From Actinophytocola sp. (GTDB taxonomy: Bacteria; Actinomycetota; Actinomycetes; Mycobacteriales; Pseudonocardiaceae): a stretch of DNA of 34,566 nucleotides. The translations under genes were made by a program, and so were the position numbers. Positions 21,583 to 28,973 of the stretch are shown here, one piece after another. Each line of letters opens with the position of its first letter. The stretch's first letter is position 1. The notes under the pieces are model-generated. The model searched no databases. It saw only the letters and a program-made list of their open reading frames with translations, and was not told the origin of the DNA. The stretch spans positions 1 to 34,566 of the forward strand of contig WHTY01000051.1 of NCBI GenBank assembly GCA_009377475.1, written 5' to 3'.

Positions 21583-23013
21583 TCAGCGGACGCAGACGGT
21601 GTACACCGCGAGGGGCTGGTCGGCGCTGCGCGTGACGTTGCCTGCCGCGTCGGTCGCGATTACCCACCACACGACGTCCCCGCCGCCGTCTGGCGGACCG
21701 ATCTCGGCGACGTAGGACTCCGCCGACTCCGGTGCCATCACGACCTCGTGCGCCGCGCCGTCGGCGTGCTGCCAGAACAACGTGACGTCGAGTGGCTCGG
21801 CGGGCTCACCGGTCGGCTCGTCGACCACGCGAGCCCTGGCCGTCGTCGTCTCACAGGTGCTGCCGCTCGGTCCGATCCCCTGCCGATCGGTCCGCAGGTC
21901 GGACACCACCGGCGCGGTCGTGTCCCGCGCAGCTGGCGGAGTCGTCGCCGTGCCAGCGTCCGGTTCGGACGTCGCTGGCGGCGTTAGCGGAGACGTCGGC
22001 GGAGAGGCCGTCGTCGTGGTCGTCACGGTCACCGGGGCGACCTGTTCCGTGGTGGTCTCTGGCGTCGCCTCCGTGGGCCGGGTCGACGTCACCTGGGGTC
22101 CGGCGACGGCGCCCGTGGCGTCCCCCGGCGTCACCGGCGACGTCTGCAGCGCGACTACCGCACCGCCGATCAGCAGCAGCGCCGCGAAGCCGGCCGCGAG
22201 CCCGAGCGTCCTGGTGCCTCCGGGCGCGCGGGAACCCATCGGACGTCGCGCCGAGGCGAGCGCGATGTCGTCCAGCGTCCGCTCCCGCAGGTCGTCTGGC
22301 GCGGGGATCATTGGTAGCGAGCCGAGTAGCGCCAGTGGGCTGACCATGCGTTCGCGCCGCTCGCCGCACGTCGCGCAGCCGTCGATGTGCCGCGCGACTC
22401 GCTTGCGGATCAACGGCGACAGCGAGCCGCCCCAGTCACCGAGGATCGCGTCCAGCTCGGCGCACTCGCGCCTGCCGGTGCGCCCGACGAGCAAGGCGGC
22501 GAGCGAGCGTTCGACGTTGCCGCGCACCCTGCCGAGCAGCACGGTGGCGTGATGCGGCGTGACGCCGAGTGCGACGGCGAGGTCCTTGCCGTCCAGGCCG
22601 TGCCGCAGGTGCAGGTCGAGCACCGCCCTGTCCTTGGCGGCCAGGCCGAGCGAAGCGTCCGCGACGAGTTGGCGCAGCTCGGCGTCGACGTACTCGTCGC
22701 GATCGACGACCGGCGGGGTCATCGCGGCCACGTCCTCGTCGGGACGTTCGCGCGAGCGCTTCCGGAGCGCGGCGAGGCACTGCGTGCGGCAGATCGAGTA
22801 CAGCCACGGCCGCAGCCTGCTCGGGTCGCGGAGCTGGCCGATCTTGGTCGCCGCCGTGAGGAACGCGTCGTGCAGCGCGTCCGCCGCGTCGTGACGGTTA
22901 CGCACGATGGAGTGACAATAGTCGTGCAGCCGATCGGCGTAGGCGTCGTAGATCTCGGTCCACGCGCGCTGATCGCCGTCAACCGCACGTCGTGCCAGCT
23001 CGGCATCCTCCAT
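21583..23013 (-). CDS. ECF sigma factor fused to zinc anti-sigma motif, membrane helix and extracytoplasmic sensor domain
   Basis: This is a 476-residue single-chain protein. Sigma region 2 is at about 12-88 (WTEIYDAYADRLHDYCHSIV, DALHDAFLTAATKI, LRPWLYSICRTQCLAAL). Region 4 is at about 115-172 (LAAKDRAVLDLHLRHGLDGK, VALGVTPHHATVLLGRVRG). An anti-sigma zinc motif H209-x3-C213-x2-C216 (RHIDGCATCGERR) follows, then a helix at about 269-289, a Thr/Pro-rich stalk (about 290-385) and an Ig-like outer domain with two Cys (STCETTT and YTVCVR) that may form a disulfide. Normally sigma and anti-sigma are separate proteins. I chose ATG 23013: TACCCT lies six bases upstream, and the 15 codons to the alternative ATG 23058 use rare A/T-ending codons. 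It lies directly downstream of the proline-rich gene. Confidence 0.88.
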   Translation of the reverse strand: MEDAELARRAVDGDQRAWTEIYDAYADRLHDYCHSIVRNRHDAADALHDAFLTAATKIGQLRDPSRLRPWLYSICRTQCLAALRKRSRERPDEDVAAMTPPVVDRDEYVDAELRQLVADASLGLAAKDRAVLDLHLRHGLDGKDLAVALGVTPHHATVLLGRVRGNVERSLAALLVGRTGRRECAELDAILGDWGGSLSPLIRKRVARHIDGCATCGERRERMVSPLALLGSLPMIPAPDDLRERTLDDIALASARRPMGSRAPGGTRTLGLAAGFAALLLIGGAVVALQTSPVTPGDATGAVAGPQVTSTRPTEATPETTTEQVAPVTVTTTTTASPPTSPLTPPATSEPDAGTATTPPAARDTTAPVVSDLRTDRQGIGPSGSTCETTTARARVVDEPTGEPAEPLDVTLFWQHADGAAHEVVMAPESAESYVAEIGPPDGGGDVVWWVIATDAAGNVTRSADQPLAVYTVCVR

Positions 23014-23019
23014 AATAAG

Positions 23020-23025
23020 AGGGTA
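23020..23025 (-). promoter_or_regulatory. Possible -10 box for the sigma-sensor gene
   Basis: TACCCT on the minus strand is followed by six bases and ATG 23013, the same layout as other leaderless starts here. If used, the sigma gene has its own promoter within the junction with the proline-rich gene. Confidence 0.35.
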
Positions 23026-23059
23026 GGGCGAAGTGCCCGGCTTGTCCGCAATTTCCATG

Positions 23060-23563
23060 TCACGAGTGACGCTCCCGCCGCATGACGCGGGCCAACGACG
23101 TCGCGAGCCAACCACCACCGAGTAGCACGGCGACCAGACCCGCGCCGATGGCGGCCCGGACGGCACTGGCGTTGGCGGGCTGGCTCGCGGCGGGGATGTC
23201 GGTGGACGTCGCTGGTGGCGTGGCGAACGGCTGCGACCCCGGGGCCGACGTCGTCGTGGGGCTGGGTGGCTGGGTAGGTGTCGGCTGCGGCTTCGGCTGC
23301 TGCGGCGCCGGGGGCGTCGGCGGCTCGGGTTCCGCGGGCGGTTCCGGCGCGGGCTCGGTCGGGTCTTCCGGCTCGCCCTCCGGCGAGACGGGCTCCCAGC
23401 CGGGCGGCAGGGTGTAGACCGGCGGGTTGACGTGCGGCGTGGGGCTCACGGGGTCGCTGCCGCCGGGCGCGGCGAGCGCGATCCCGCTGAACGCGACGGC
23501 GAGGGTGACGGCGGCGAGCGTGAACATCGCCAACTGGACGATGCGTCGGGTCGAGGTGGTCAT
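23060..23563 (-). CDS. Secreted proline-rich protein with C-terminal membrane anchor
   Basis: This is a 167-residue protein. A signal peptide (residues 1-31, with cleavage near ALA/APGG) is followed by a 100-residue Pro/Glu/Thr-rich, disordered stalk (many PEP, PTP and PAP steps). A C-terminal helix at about 138-158 (VRAAIGAGLVAVLLGGGWLA) follows, and a short basic tail ends RRERHS. This resembles wall-spanning or surface-anchored stalks, but there is no LPxTG. AAAGGAG lies seven bases before ATG 23563. It ends just before the sigma-sensor gene, whose product has a similar Thr/Pro stalk facing the same compartment, so the two may act together (inference). Confidence 0.82.
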   Translation of the reverse strand: MTTSTRRIVQLAMFTLAAVTLAVAFSGIALAAPGGSDPVSPTPHVNPPVYTLPPGWEPVSPEGEPEDPTEPAPEPPAEPEPPTPPAPQQPKPQPTPTQPPSPTTTSAPGSQPFATPPATSTDIPAASQPANASAVRAAIGAGLVAVLLGGGWLATSLARVMRRERHS

Positions 23564-23623
23564 GGTGGGCTCCTTTCGGTTACCGGTAGGAGCGGCGAGG
23601 GCGGCGCGAGGTCACAGAAATTT

Positions 23624-23728
23624 GCGTCCGGAACGTCGGACACAGCGTCCGGAACGTCGGACACAACACACTGAGCGTCGGACACGACGGCGAGAGTGCA
23701 CGACACAACGCTCTGAGCGTCGGACACG
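23624..23728 (-). repeat. 21-bp tandem repeat array (family A), 5 units, inverted orientation
   Basis: Units start at 23624, 23645, 23666, 23687 and 23708. The first two are identical (GCGTCCGGAACGTCGGACAC, then A); the fifth has GAGCGTCGGACACG. It is the reverse orientation of the arrays at 10341 and 21477 and lies in the divergent gap between the proline-rich gene and purC. Confidence 0.92.
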
Positions 23729-23798
23729 GCGCCGTGGAGGCCACAGCACAGCGGGAGCCGCCGCGCGACGCGACGGGCGGCGTGATTGGCTAACAGGC

Positions 23799-24629
23799 AT
23801 GGAGCTCGTTCACACCGGCAAGGTCCGCGACGTCTACACCGACCGGGGAGACCTGCTGCTGGTCGCGTCCGACCGGGTCTCGGTCTACGACGTCTCGCTG
23901 CCGACGCCGATCCCCGACAAGGGCGCGCTGCTCACGCAGCTCTCGGCGTGGTGGTTCGACCGGCTCGCGGACGTCGTGCCGAACCACGTGCTGTCCACCA
24001 CCGACGTCCCCGACGACTTCCGGGGCAGGGCGATCCGCTGCAAGCGGCTCGACATGATCGGCGTGGAGTGCATCGTGCGCGGCTACCTGACCGGCTCAGG
24101 GCTGAAGGACTACCAGCGCACCGGCGCCGTGTCGGGTGTCGAGCTGCCGGACGGCCTCGTCGAGGCGGACCAGCTCCCCGAGCCGATCTTCACGCCGACC
24201 ACGAAGGCGTCCGAGGGCCACGACGAGCCGATCACGTTCGACGACGTCGTCGCCATGATCGGCAAGGAAGACGCCGAGCGGCTGCGGCAGACGTCGATCG
24301 ACGTCTACCGCAGGGGCGCGGAGCACGCGGCGTCGCGCGGCATCATCATCGCCGACACCAAGTTCGAGTTCGGCTACGACCCTGACGGCACGATGACGCT
24401 AGCCGACGAGATCCTGACCTCGGACTCCTCCCGATTCTGGCCCGTCGACGAATGGCAACCCGGGCGGCCGCAGCACTCGTTCGACAAGCAGTTCGTGCGG
24501 GACTGGTCGGTCAGCACCGGCTGGGACAAAACGCCGCCCGGCCCGGAGATCCCGGACGACATCGTGCGAACGACCCGACAGCGCTACATCGACGTCTACG
24601 AGCGCATCACCGGACACACCTGGCACTGA
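23799..24629 (+). CDS. purC: Phosphoribosylaminoimidazole-succinocarboxamide (SAICAR) synthase
   Basis: This enzyme joins aspartate to CAIR with ATP in de novo purine synthesis. At 276 residues it is a little below the usual 290-300 length, because the N-terminus begins directly at the GKVRDVY motif (MELVHTGKVRDVYTDRGDLL). Visible motifs are VASDRVSVYDV, RLDMIGVECIVRGYLTGSGL (the aspartate-site R-x-Y), TKASEGHDEPI, GIIIADTKFEFG and LADEILTSDSSRFWP. There is no clear ribosome site before ATG 23799, and an upstream in-frame extension would run through the repeat array. It is separated from other pur genes here. It converges with the anchor-B gene with 11 bp between stops. Confidence 0.95.
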   Translation: MELVHTGKVRDVYTDRGDLLLVASDRVSVYDVSLPTPIPDKGALLTQLSAWWFDRLADVVPNHVLSTTDVPDDFRGRAIRCKRLDMIGVECIVRGYLTGSGLKDYQRTGAVSGVELPDGLVEADQLPEPIFTPTTKASEGHDEPITFDDVVAMIGKEDAERLRQTSIDVYRRGAEHAASRGIIIADTKFEFGYDPDGTMTLADEILTSDSSRFWPVDEWQPGRPQHSFDKQFVRDWSVSTGWDKTPPGPEIPDDIVRTTRQRYIDVYERITGHTWH

Positions 24630-24640
24630 GGGTTCACTAG

Positions 24641-26848
24641 TCACCTTGCCCCGCGGACAACGACGGCAACCTCCGCGGACGCGGAGACATCGGCATCGGT
24701 CGTGGAGGTTGCTGTCACGGTGAAGGTGGCTCTCCCTGGAGCCTCTCCAGACGGGACCTCGATGGTGACCGCGGCCAGGCCATCGCTGCCTGGCGCCACG
24801 GTGAGCTTCTCGGGATCGACGTTCGCCGTCCAGCCTTCCGGCAGGTCGCTGACCGTCAGCTCATAGCTGTCGGCGGCGTCGCCGACGTTGCTGACGAGCA
24901 GGCCGGCAGTCCCGGTTTCGCCTGCCCGAACCTTGACCGGATGCTTGGCGGTGGTGATCTCGACACCAAGTTCCGCCGCTTCGTCGTCGGCGAGCCGGAG
25001 CAGGAACAGGCCCTCCTCCCGGCCGCTCACGGCGATCGTGCCCGATTCGAAGAACGGGTAGTTCGACCAGGTACCGTCGAACGTCACCCCGCTGTGGTCC
25101 GGGAAGGTGTCGAAGAAGCCCACCGGCTCCAGCCGTGGATCGTCGGGATCATTGACGGCGGCGGTGTCGAAGACCCGCAGCCCGCTGCTGTAGTTCGACT
25201 GGTACAGCAGTCCTTCGTGGACATAGTTGTTGTGGTCCGGCGAGACCGTGTCGTGGAAGTGCTCGAAGTGGACCTTCGGATCCTCTAGATCCCGCACGTC
25301 GAGCACGATACTGCGGGTGTTCATTCCGGGCTCGTCGGAGTCCTCGGGAAGGGCGTTGATCTCGTCCAGTTCGTCGTTGACGACCAGGTATCCGTGGTCG
25401 TCGGTGAGCCACCCCTGGTGGGCGTAGCCCACGTCGGGATAGTCCATCACGCCGAGCGTCACCGGCAGCGCCTTGTTCGTGACGTCGACAATGACGATCT
25501 TGTTCTCGGCGGCGTTGAAGCAGATCTCCTTGCCTGCGTGGCGCTCATCCGGCCCGTCGTAGACCACGCACTGCGTGTCGTGCACGTAGGCGGCAGGTGA
25601 CAGTTCCGTCGCCGGGCTGCCGACCGATCGCGCGGCGGTACCGGGGCCGCCCTCCTCGAGGTAGCAACCGGCGAAGGTCGGGTTCTTCGGGTCGTTGATG
25701 TCGACCATGTGCAGCCCGGACAGGCACTGGTCAGGCACCACAAGCCCGGTGTTGCCGCCGACGATGTAGGCGAACCCGGTGCCCTCATTGATCGCGATGT
25801 TGTGGGCGGCCGCGTTGAAGCGGTAGTGGGCATCGGAATCCCACTCCTTTGGCTCCTCCACGCCGCGCAGACGGGTGAGGTCGAACACCGTCATGCCATG
25901 CTGTTCCGACTCGCTGACGGTGAACGCGTGGTTGTCGTGCACCTTGATGTCGTGCCACACCGCCTGGACCAGTCCCGGGTTCGGCAGTTCGCCGAGATAG
26001 ACGGCGTTGGACGGGTCGGTCACGCGGAAAAAGGCGATGCCGTTGGTCTTGCCGAGCATCACGTACTCGTCGTGCACGCCGTCAGACCCGGGTTCGGGAT
26101 CGGTCCAGCCCCAGATATCGCTGATGCCCGCGCTGTCGAACTCTGCGTGGGGCACGAATCCGAGCAGGTCGACGCCATCGCACTCGAACGGGCCTGCCAT
26201 GCCGTCCACACACGGCACATCCGACAAGCGCTCCGTCGGGACATCGGTGAGCCGCGTGAGCGCGACGTTGACTGTCGTCTCAGCCACGACCGCGTCCCGG
26301 ATCGGTTGCCCGTCGCGGTTCGCGAGTTCAAGCACCGGGATCTCGGCGGTCACGGCGTTTCGTCCGCTGGTCTGGTTGTCGCCGCGGACCTGGATGAGGC
26401 CGATGGCCCCTGCCTGCTCCGCTGCTTGGGCCTTCTGAGCGAACGTGTATGTCGGACAGACATCGCCAGGGATGGGGCTGTCTAGCTGGTCGTCGACGAT
26501 CGCGATCTTGCCATCGACATCGACCTGCTGGTACACGACGGGGCTGCATCCGGTACCGGCATAGACGAGGTCGGACGTCTGGTCCGCGACGGGACCCGAG
26601 CCGCTCCAATGGGCAGCCTGGCGGAACCCAGCCAGGTCCTCGGGGCTATTCACCATGACCCCGACGCCGCCCTCCTGCAGCCCCTCGGGCTCCGGATGTG
26701 CCACGGCTGGTGTCGCCGCCACCATCCCAGCCAGCAGCAGCCCGACCGCCACCCACGCTGTGACCATCCGGCGGGAGATCGTTCCGGTCCTGCTCGCCAC
26801 AACCCCGCGCTCCCGCCCGGTCGAGATACGGCCTCCGTTGCTGTGCAT
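24641..26848 (-). CDS. Secreted choice-of-anchor B family protein with PA domain
   Basis: This is a 735-residue secreted protein. The signal peptide is long (about 1-48: a basic start, VTAWVAVGLLLAGMVAATPA, with cleavage after AVA before HPEP). A protease-associated (PA) domain at about 85-205 (GKIAIVDD, AEQAGAIGLIQVRGDN, AEIPVLELANRDGQPIRDAV) precedes the long LVIVD-type beta-propeller-like region (about 215-610; VWHDIKVHDNHAFTVSES, GMTVFDLTRLRG, AAHNIAINEGTGFAYIVGGN, YAHQGWLTDDHGYLVVNDE). This is the choice-of-anchor B pattern (TIGR04312). A NEW3-like beta-sandwich (about 625-735) closes it, with no membrane anchor. GAAGGAG precedes ATG 26848. The substrate is unknown. Confidence 0.88.
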   Translation of the reverse strand: MHSNGGRISTGRERGVVASRTGTISRRMVTAWVAVGLLLAGMVAATPAVAHPEPEGLQEGGVGVMVNSPEDLAGFRQAAHWSGSGPVADQTSDLVYAGTGCSPVVYQQVDVDGKIAIVDDQLDSPIPGDVCPTYTFAQKAQAAEQAGAIGLIQVRGDNQTSGRNAVTAEIPVLELANRDGQPIRDAVVAETTVNVALTRLTDVPTERLSDVPCVDGMAGPFECDGVDLLGFVPHAEFDSAGISDIWGWTDPEPGSDGVHDEYVMLGKTNGIAFFRVTDPSNAVYLGELPNPGLVQAVWHDIKVHDNHAFTVSESEQHGMTVFDLTRLRGVEEPKEWDSDAHYRFNAAAHNIAINEGTGFAYIVGGNTGLVVPDQCLSGLHMVDINDPKNPTFAGCYLEEGGPGTAARSVGSPATELSPAAYVHDTQCVVYDGPDERHAGKEICFNAAENKIVIVDVTNKALPVTLGVMDYPDVGYAHQGWLTDDHGYLVVNDELDEINALPEDSDEPGMNTRSIVLDVRDLEDPKVHFEHFHDTVSPDHNNYVHEGLLYQSNYSSGLRVFDTAAVNDPDDPRLEPVGFFDTFPDHSGVTFDGTWSNYPFFESGTIAVSGREEGLFLLRLADDEAAELGVEITTAKHPVKVRAGETGTAGLLVSNVGDAADSYELTVSDLPEGWTANVDPEKLTVAPGSDGLAAVTIEVPSGEAPGRATFTVTATSTTDADVSASAEVAVVVRGAR

Positions 26849-27134
26849 GTCGACTCCTTCGGCCCGCTTGCTAGCAGTAACGAGCAGGCCCGAATCGGGT
26901 GACGACACACAATCCACACATGACAGCAGGCAAGTAGAACTTCTCCAGACCCGAGCAGATCCGACGTCGGATCCTCTACCGTCACGTTCTGCGCCAATGG
27001 CGGAATCCCGCCGGTGTCCGACAGCCAGGCGCCGGCACAGTGTTGCTCACGCAACCATGATGTGGCATGGCTCACAGGACCACTTGCAGTAATCATGCGG
27101 TCGGGGTTATTGAGACATTTCGGACCGGGTGCCC

Positions 27135-27163
27135 CGGTGGATCGCCGGGCAGGCGATCCACCG
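27135..27163. terminator. Perfect hairpin, 12-bp arms with 5-nt loop
   Basis: CGGTGGATCGCC (27135-27146) is the exact reverse complement of 27152-27163 and the loop is GGGCA. No T-run follows and no gene ends nearby, so it may be a terminator insulating the two divergent units or part of a small RNA. Confidence 0.4.
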
Positions 27164-27307
27164 CAAGCGGCTGGACATGTTCAGCGTCCGAGTGGCTCGT
27201 GCGAACGGGTCTACGACCTGCTATCGGAGAGCTGAAGCCCTCTGGTCCCGTCGACATGGCGCGACACTTCGCACACAAGGTCAGCGACGACTGCCGAACA
27301 CCTACCA

Positions 27308-27355
27308 TTGACCACGGTCGACCGCGGAACGCATAGTAAGGCCGTTCCGAACGGC
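27308..27355 (+). promoter_or_regulatory. TetR promoter with palindromic operator
   Basis: TTGACC (27308-27313) and CATAGT (27332-27337) are spaced 18 bp apart. Immediately downstream is the inverted repeat GCCGTTC-C-GAACGGC (27341-27355, perfect 7-bp arms), positioned to block transcription start. This suggests autoregulation by the TetR protein encoded at 27390. Confidence 0.5.
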
Positions 27356-27389
27356 GTTCACGGGCACGGACGCGACGAGGGGTGATCGG

Positions 27390-28022
27390 GTGTCGACGGT
27401 GGCGGGCACGCGCTGGGAGCAGCGCGACCGGCAACGGCTCGACATCCTGTCCGCGGCACGCCAACGGCTCACCGACGGCGGGTACGCCGCGCTGACGACG
27501 CCCGACATCGCCGCGGACGCCGGGGTCAGCGAGGACACGATCCACGTCTTCTTCCGGGGCACGGAGGACCTGTTCGCGACGTTGCTCGCGCAGCGACTCG
27601 ACGACTTCCACGCCGAGATCGCCCCCGCGTGCCGGGTCGCGGAGACCGGCGACCAGGTCATCGCCACGATCGCAACGGCGTACCTCGACGTCTACCGCGT
27701 GTTCGGGCGGGAGCTGAACATCTGGTCGATGGTGCTCGGCGAGCATCCGTCGGCCAACGACATCGCGCGGCCGCTGGCCGGGGCGGCACAACGGGTGCTG
27801 AACACCCTCGGCGCGGCGCTGACGCGCACCGCGAAACGTCCGGTCGCGCCTGGCGAGATGCAGCTGGCGCTGCCGTTCGTGTGGGCGACGGTCACCGGCC
27901 TCGCCGAGCACGTCACGGGCGGCAGGCAGGTGCTGCACCCGTGCAACTGGGAGCAGCTTCTCGACTTCACGGCCCGCACCGTCATCGCGGGGCTCGACGC
28001 GATGCGCACCCCCGAGGAGTGA
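27390..28022 (+). CDS. TetR family transcriptional regulator
   Basis: This is a 210-residue TetR regulator. The N-terminal domain has RQRLDILSAARQRLTDGGYA, then the helix-turn-helix PDIAADAGVSEDTIHVFFRG at about 36-55. GTG 27390 has GAGGGG ten bases upstream. It is followed five bases later by a short-chain dehydrogenase gene on the same strand, so the two are co-transcribed; the regulator likely senses that enzyme's substrate or a related lipid. The operator at 27341-27355 fits autoregulation. Confidence 0.88.
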   Translation: MSTVAGTRWEQRDRQRLDILSAARQRLTDGGYAALTTPDIAADAGVSEDTIHVFFRGTEDLFATLLAQRLDDFHAEIAPACRVAETGDQVIATIATAYLDVYRVFGRELNIWSMVLGEHPSANDIARPLAGAAQRVLNTLGAALTRTAKRPVAPGEMQLALPFVWATVTGLAEHVTGGRQVLHPCNWEQLLDFTARTVIAGLDAMRTPEE

Positions 28023-28027
28023 ACCCG

Positions 28028-28951
28028 ATGCTGTCCACCCTGACCAGCACCGTCACCAAGGCCGTGAACTGGGCCGTCAACCCTCGCCCCGGCCACGACC
28101 TCGCGGCGCTGGCCGCCGCCGTGCGGGGCAAGAACGTGCTGGTCACCGGCGCGTCGTACGGGGTGGGTGCCGCGACCGCGCGGCTGCTCGCCCGGGCGGG
28201 CGCGACGGTGCTGCTCGCGGCCCGCACCGAGGAACGACTTGCCGAGGTCGCCCACGACATCACCGCATCGGGCGGCACGGCGTACTTCTACTGCGCGAAC
28301 CTGGCCGACCCCGTGGCAGCCGAGGCCCTGGCGGGCACGATCCTGGCCGAGCACGGCCACGTCGACGTCGTCGTCAGCAACGCGGGCAAGTCGATCCGGC
28401 GGTCGGTGGACCTCCAATACGACCGGTTCCACGACTTCGAGCGCACCATCGGCGTCAACTACCTCGGCCCGGTGCGCATGCTGCTCGCCCTGCTGCCGTC
28501 GATGCGGGCACGCGGGCAGGGGCAGATCATCAACGTCTCCACCATCGGCGTCCGGTTGACCCCCGCGCCGCGCTGGGGCGCGTACCAGGCGTCGAAGAGC
28601 GCGTTCGACACGTGGCTGCGCGGCATCGCACCGGAGATCGCCGGGGACGGCGTCGCGGTGTCGACGTTCTACCCCGCCCTCATCTACACCCGGATGAGCG
28701 CGCCGACGCCGATCATGCGGCAGTTGCCTGGCATGAGCTCCGCCGAGGCCGCCGAGATCGTCGGTCGCGCGATCGTGACTCGCGAACGCACGATCGGGCC
28801 GTGGTGGCTGCCGCCCGCCGAGCTGGGCAGCGTGCTGCTGGCTGGTCCGGTGACGTGGGCGTTGGGCGTGCTGTACCGCAACACCGACGACACCCCGAGC
28901 GCCAACGGCGAAGCGACCACCGGCACGCCGCACGCGAGCGCGGAGCCGTAG
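28028..28951 (+). CDS. Short-chain dehydrogenase/reductase, membrane-lipid type
   Basis: This is a 307-residue SDR. The cofactor loop VLVTGASYGVGAATARLLAR is at about 37-56 (TGxxxGxG), then VVVSNAGKS, the catalytic Ser in NVSTIGVR and the YQASK Tyr/Lys pair at about 186-190. The 35-residue N-terminal extension and the hydrophobic C-terminal half (LGSVLLAGPVTWALGVLYRN) match the actinobacterial group related to acyl-CoA or fatty-aldehyde reductases rather than FabG. The substrate is probably a lipid carbonyl (inference). It is co-transcribed with TetR and has GAGGAG nine bases before the ATG. Confidence 0.88.
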   Translation: MLSTLTSTVTKAVNWAVNPRPGHDLAALAAAVRGKNVLVTGASYGVGAATARLLARAGATVLLAARTEERLAEVAHDITASGGTAYFYCANLADPVAAEALAGTILAEHGHVDVVVSNAGKSIRRSVDLQYDRFHDFERTIGVNYLGPVRMLLALLPSMRARGQGQIINVSTIGVRLTPAPRWGAYQASKSAFDTWLRGIAPEIAGDGVAVSTFYPALIYTRMSAPTPIMRQLPGMSSAEAAEIVGRAIVTRERTIGPWWLPPAELGSVLLAGPVTWALGVLYRNTDDTPSANGEATTGTPHASAEP

Positions 28952-28973
28952 GTGGTCAGACCGGTCAGACCGG

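Larger units (their letters stand above)
26849..27389. other. 541-bp divergent intergenic region, no convincing gene
   Basis: The stretch between the anchor-B gene and the TetR gene has weaker third-position GC bias than coding DNA here. Short frames on both strands resemble no family. It holds a perfect 12-bp-arm hairpin (27135-27163) and, near the right end, a promoter with an operator (27308-27355). It could be decayed coding sequence. Confidence 0.5.

Noticed and set aside
27014..27336. Several short plus-strand frames between the anchor-B and TetR genes
   Set aside because: No ribosome sites, no family resemblance, and they overlap a hairpin and the promoter; left as intergenic.
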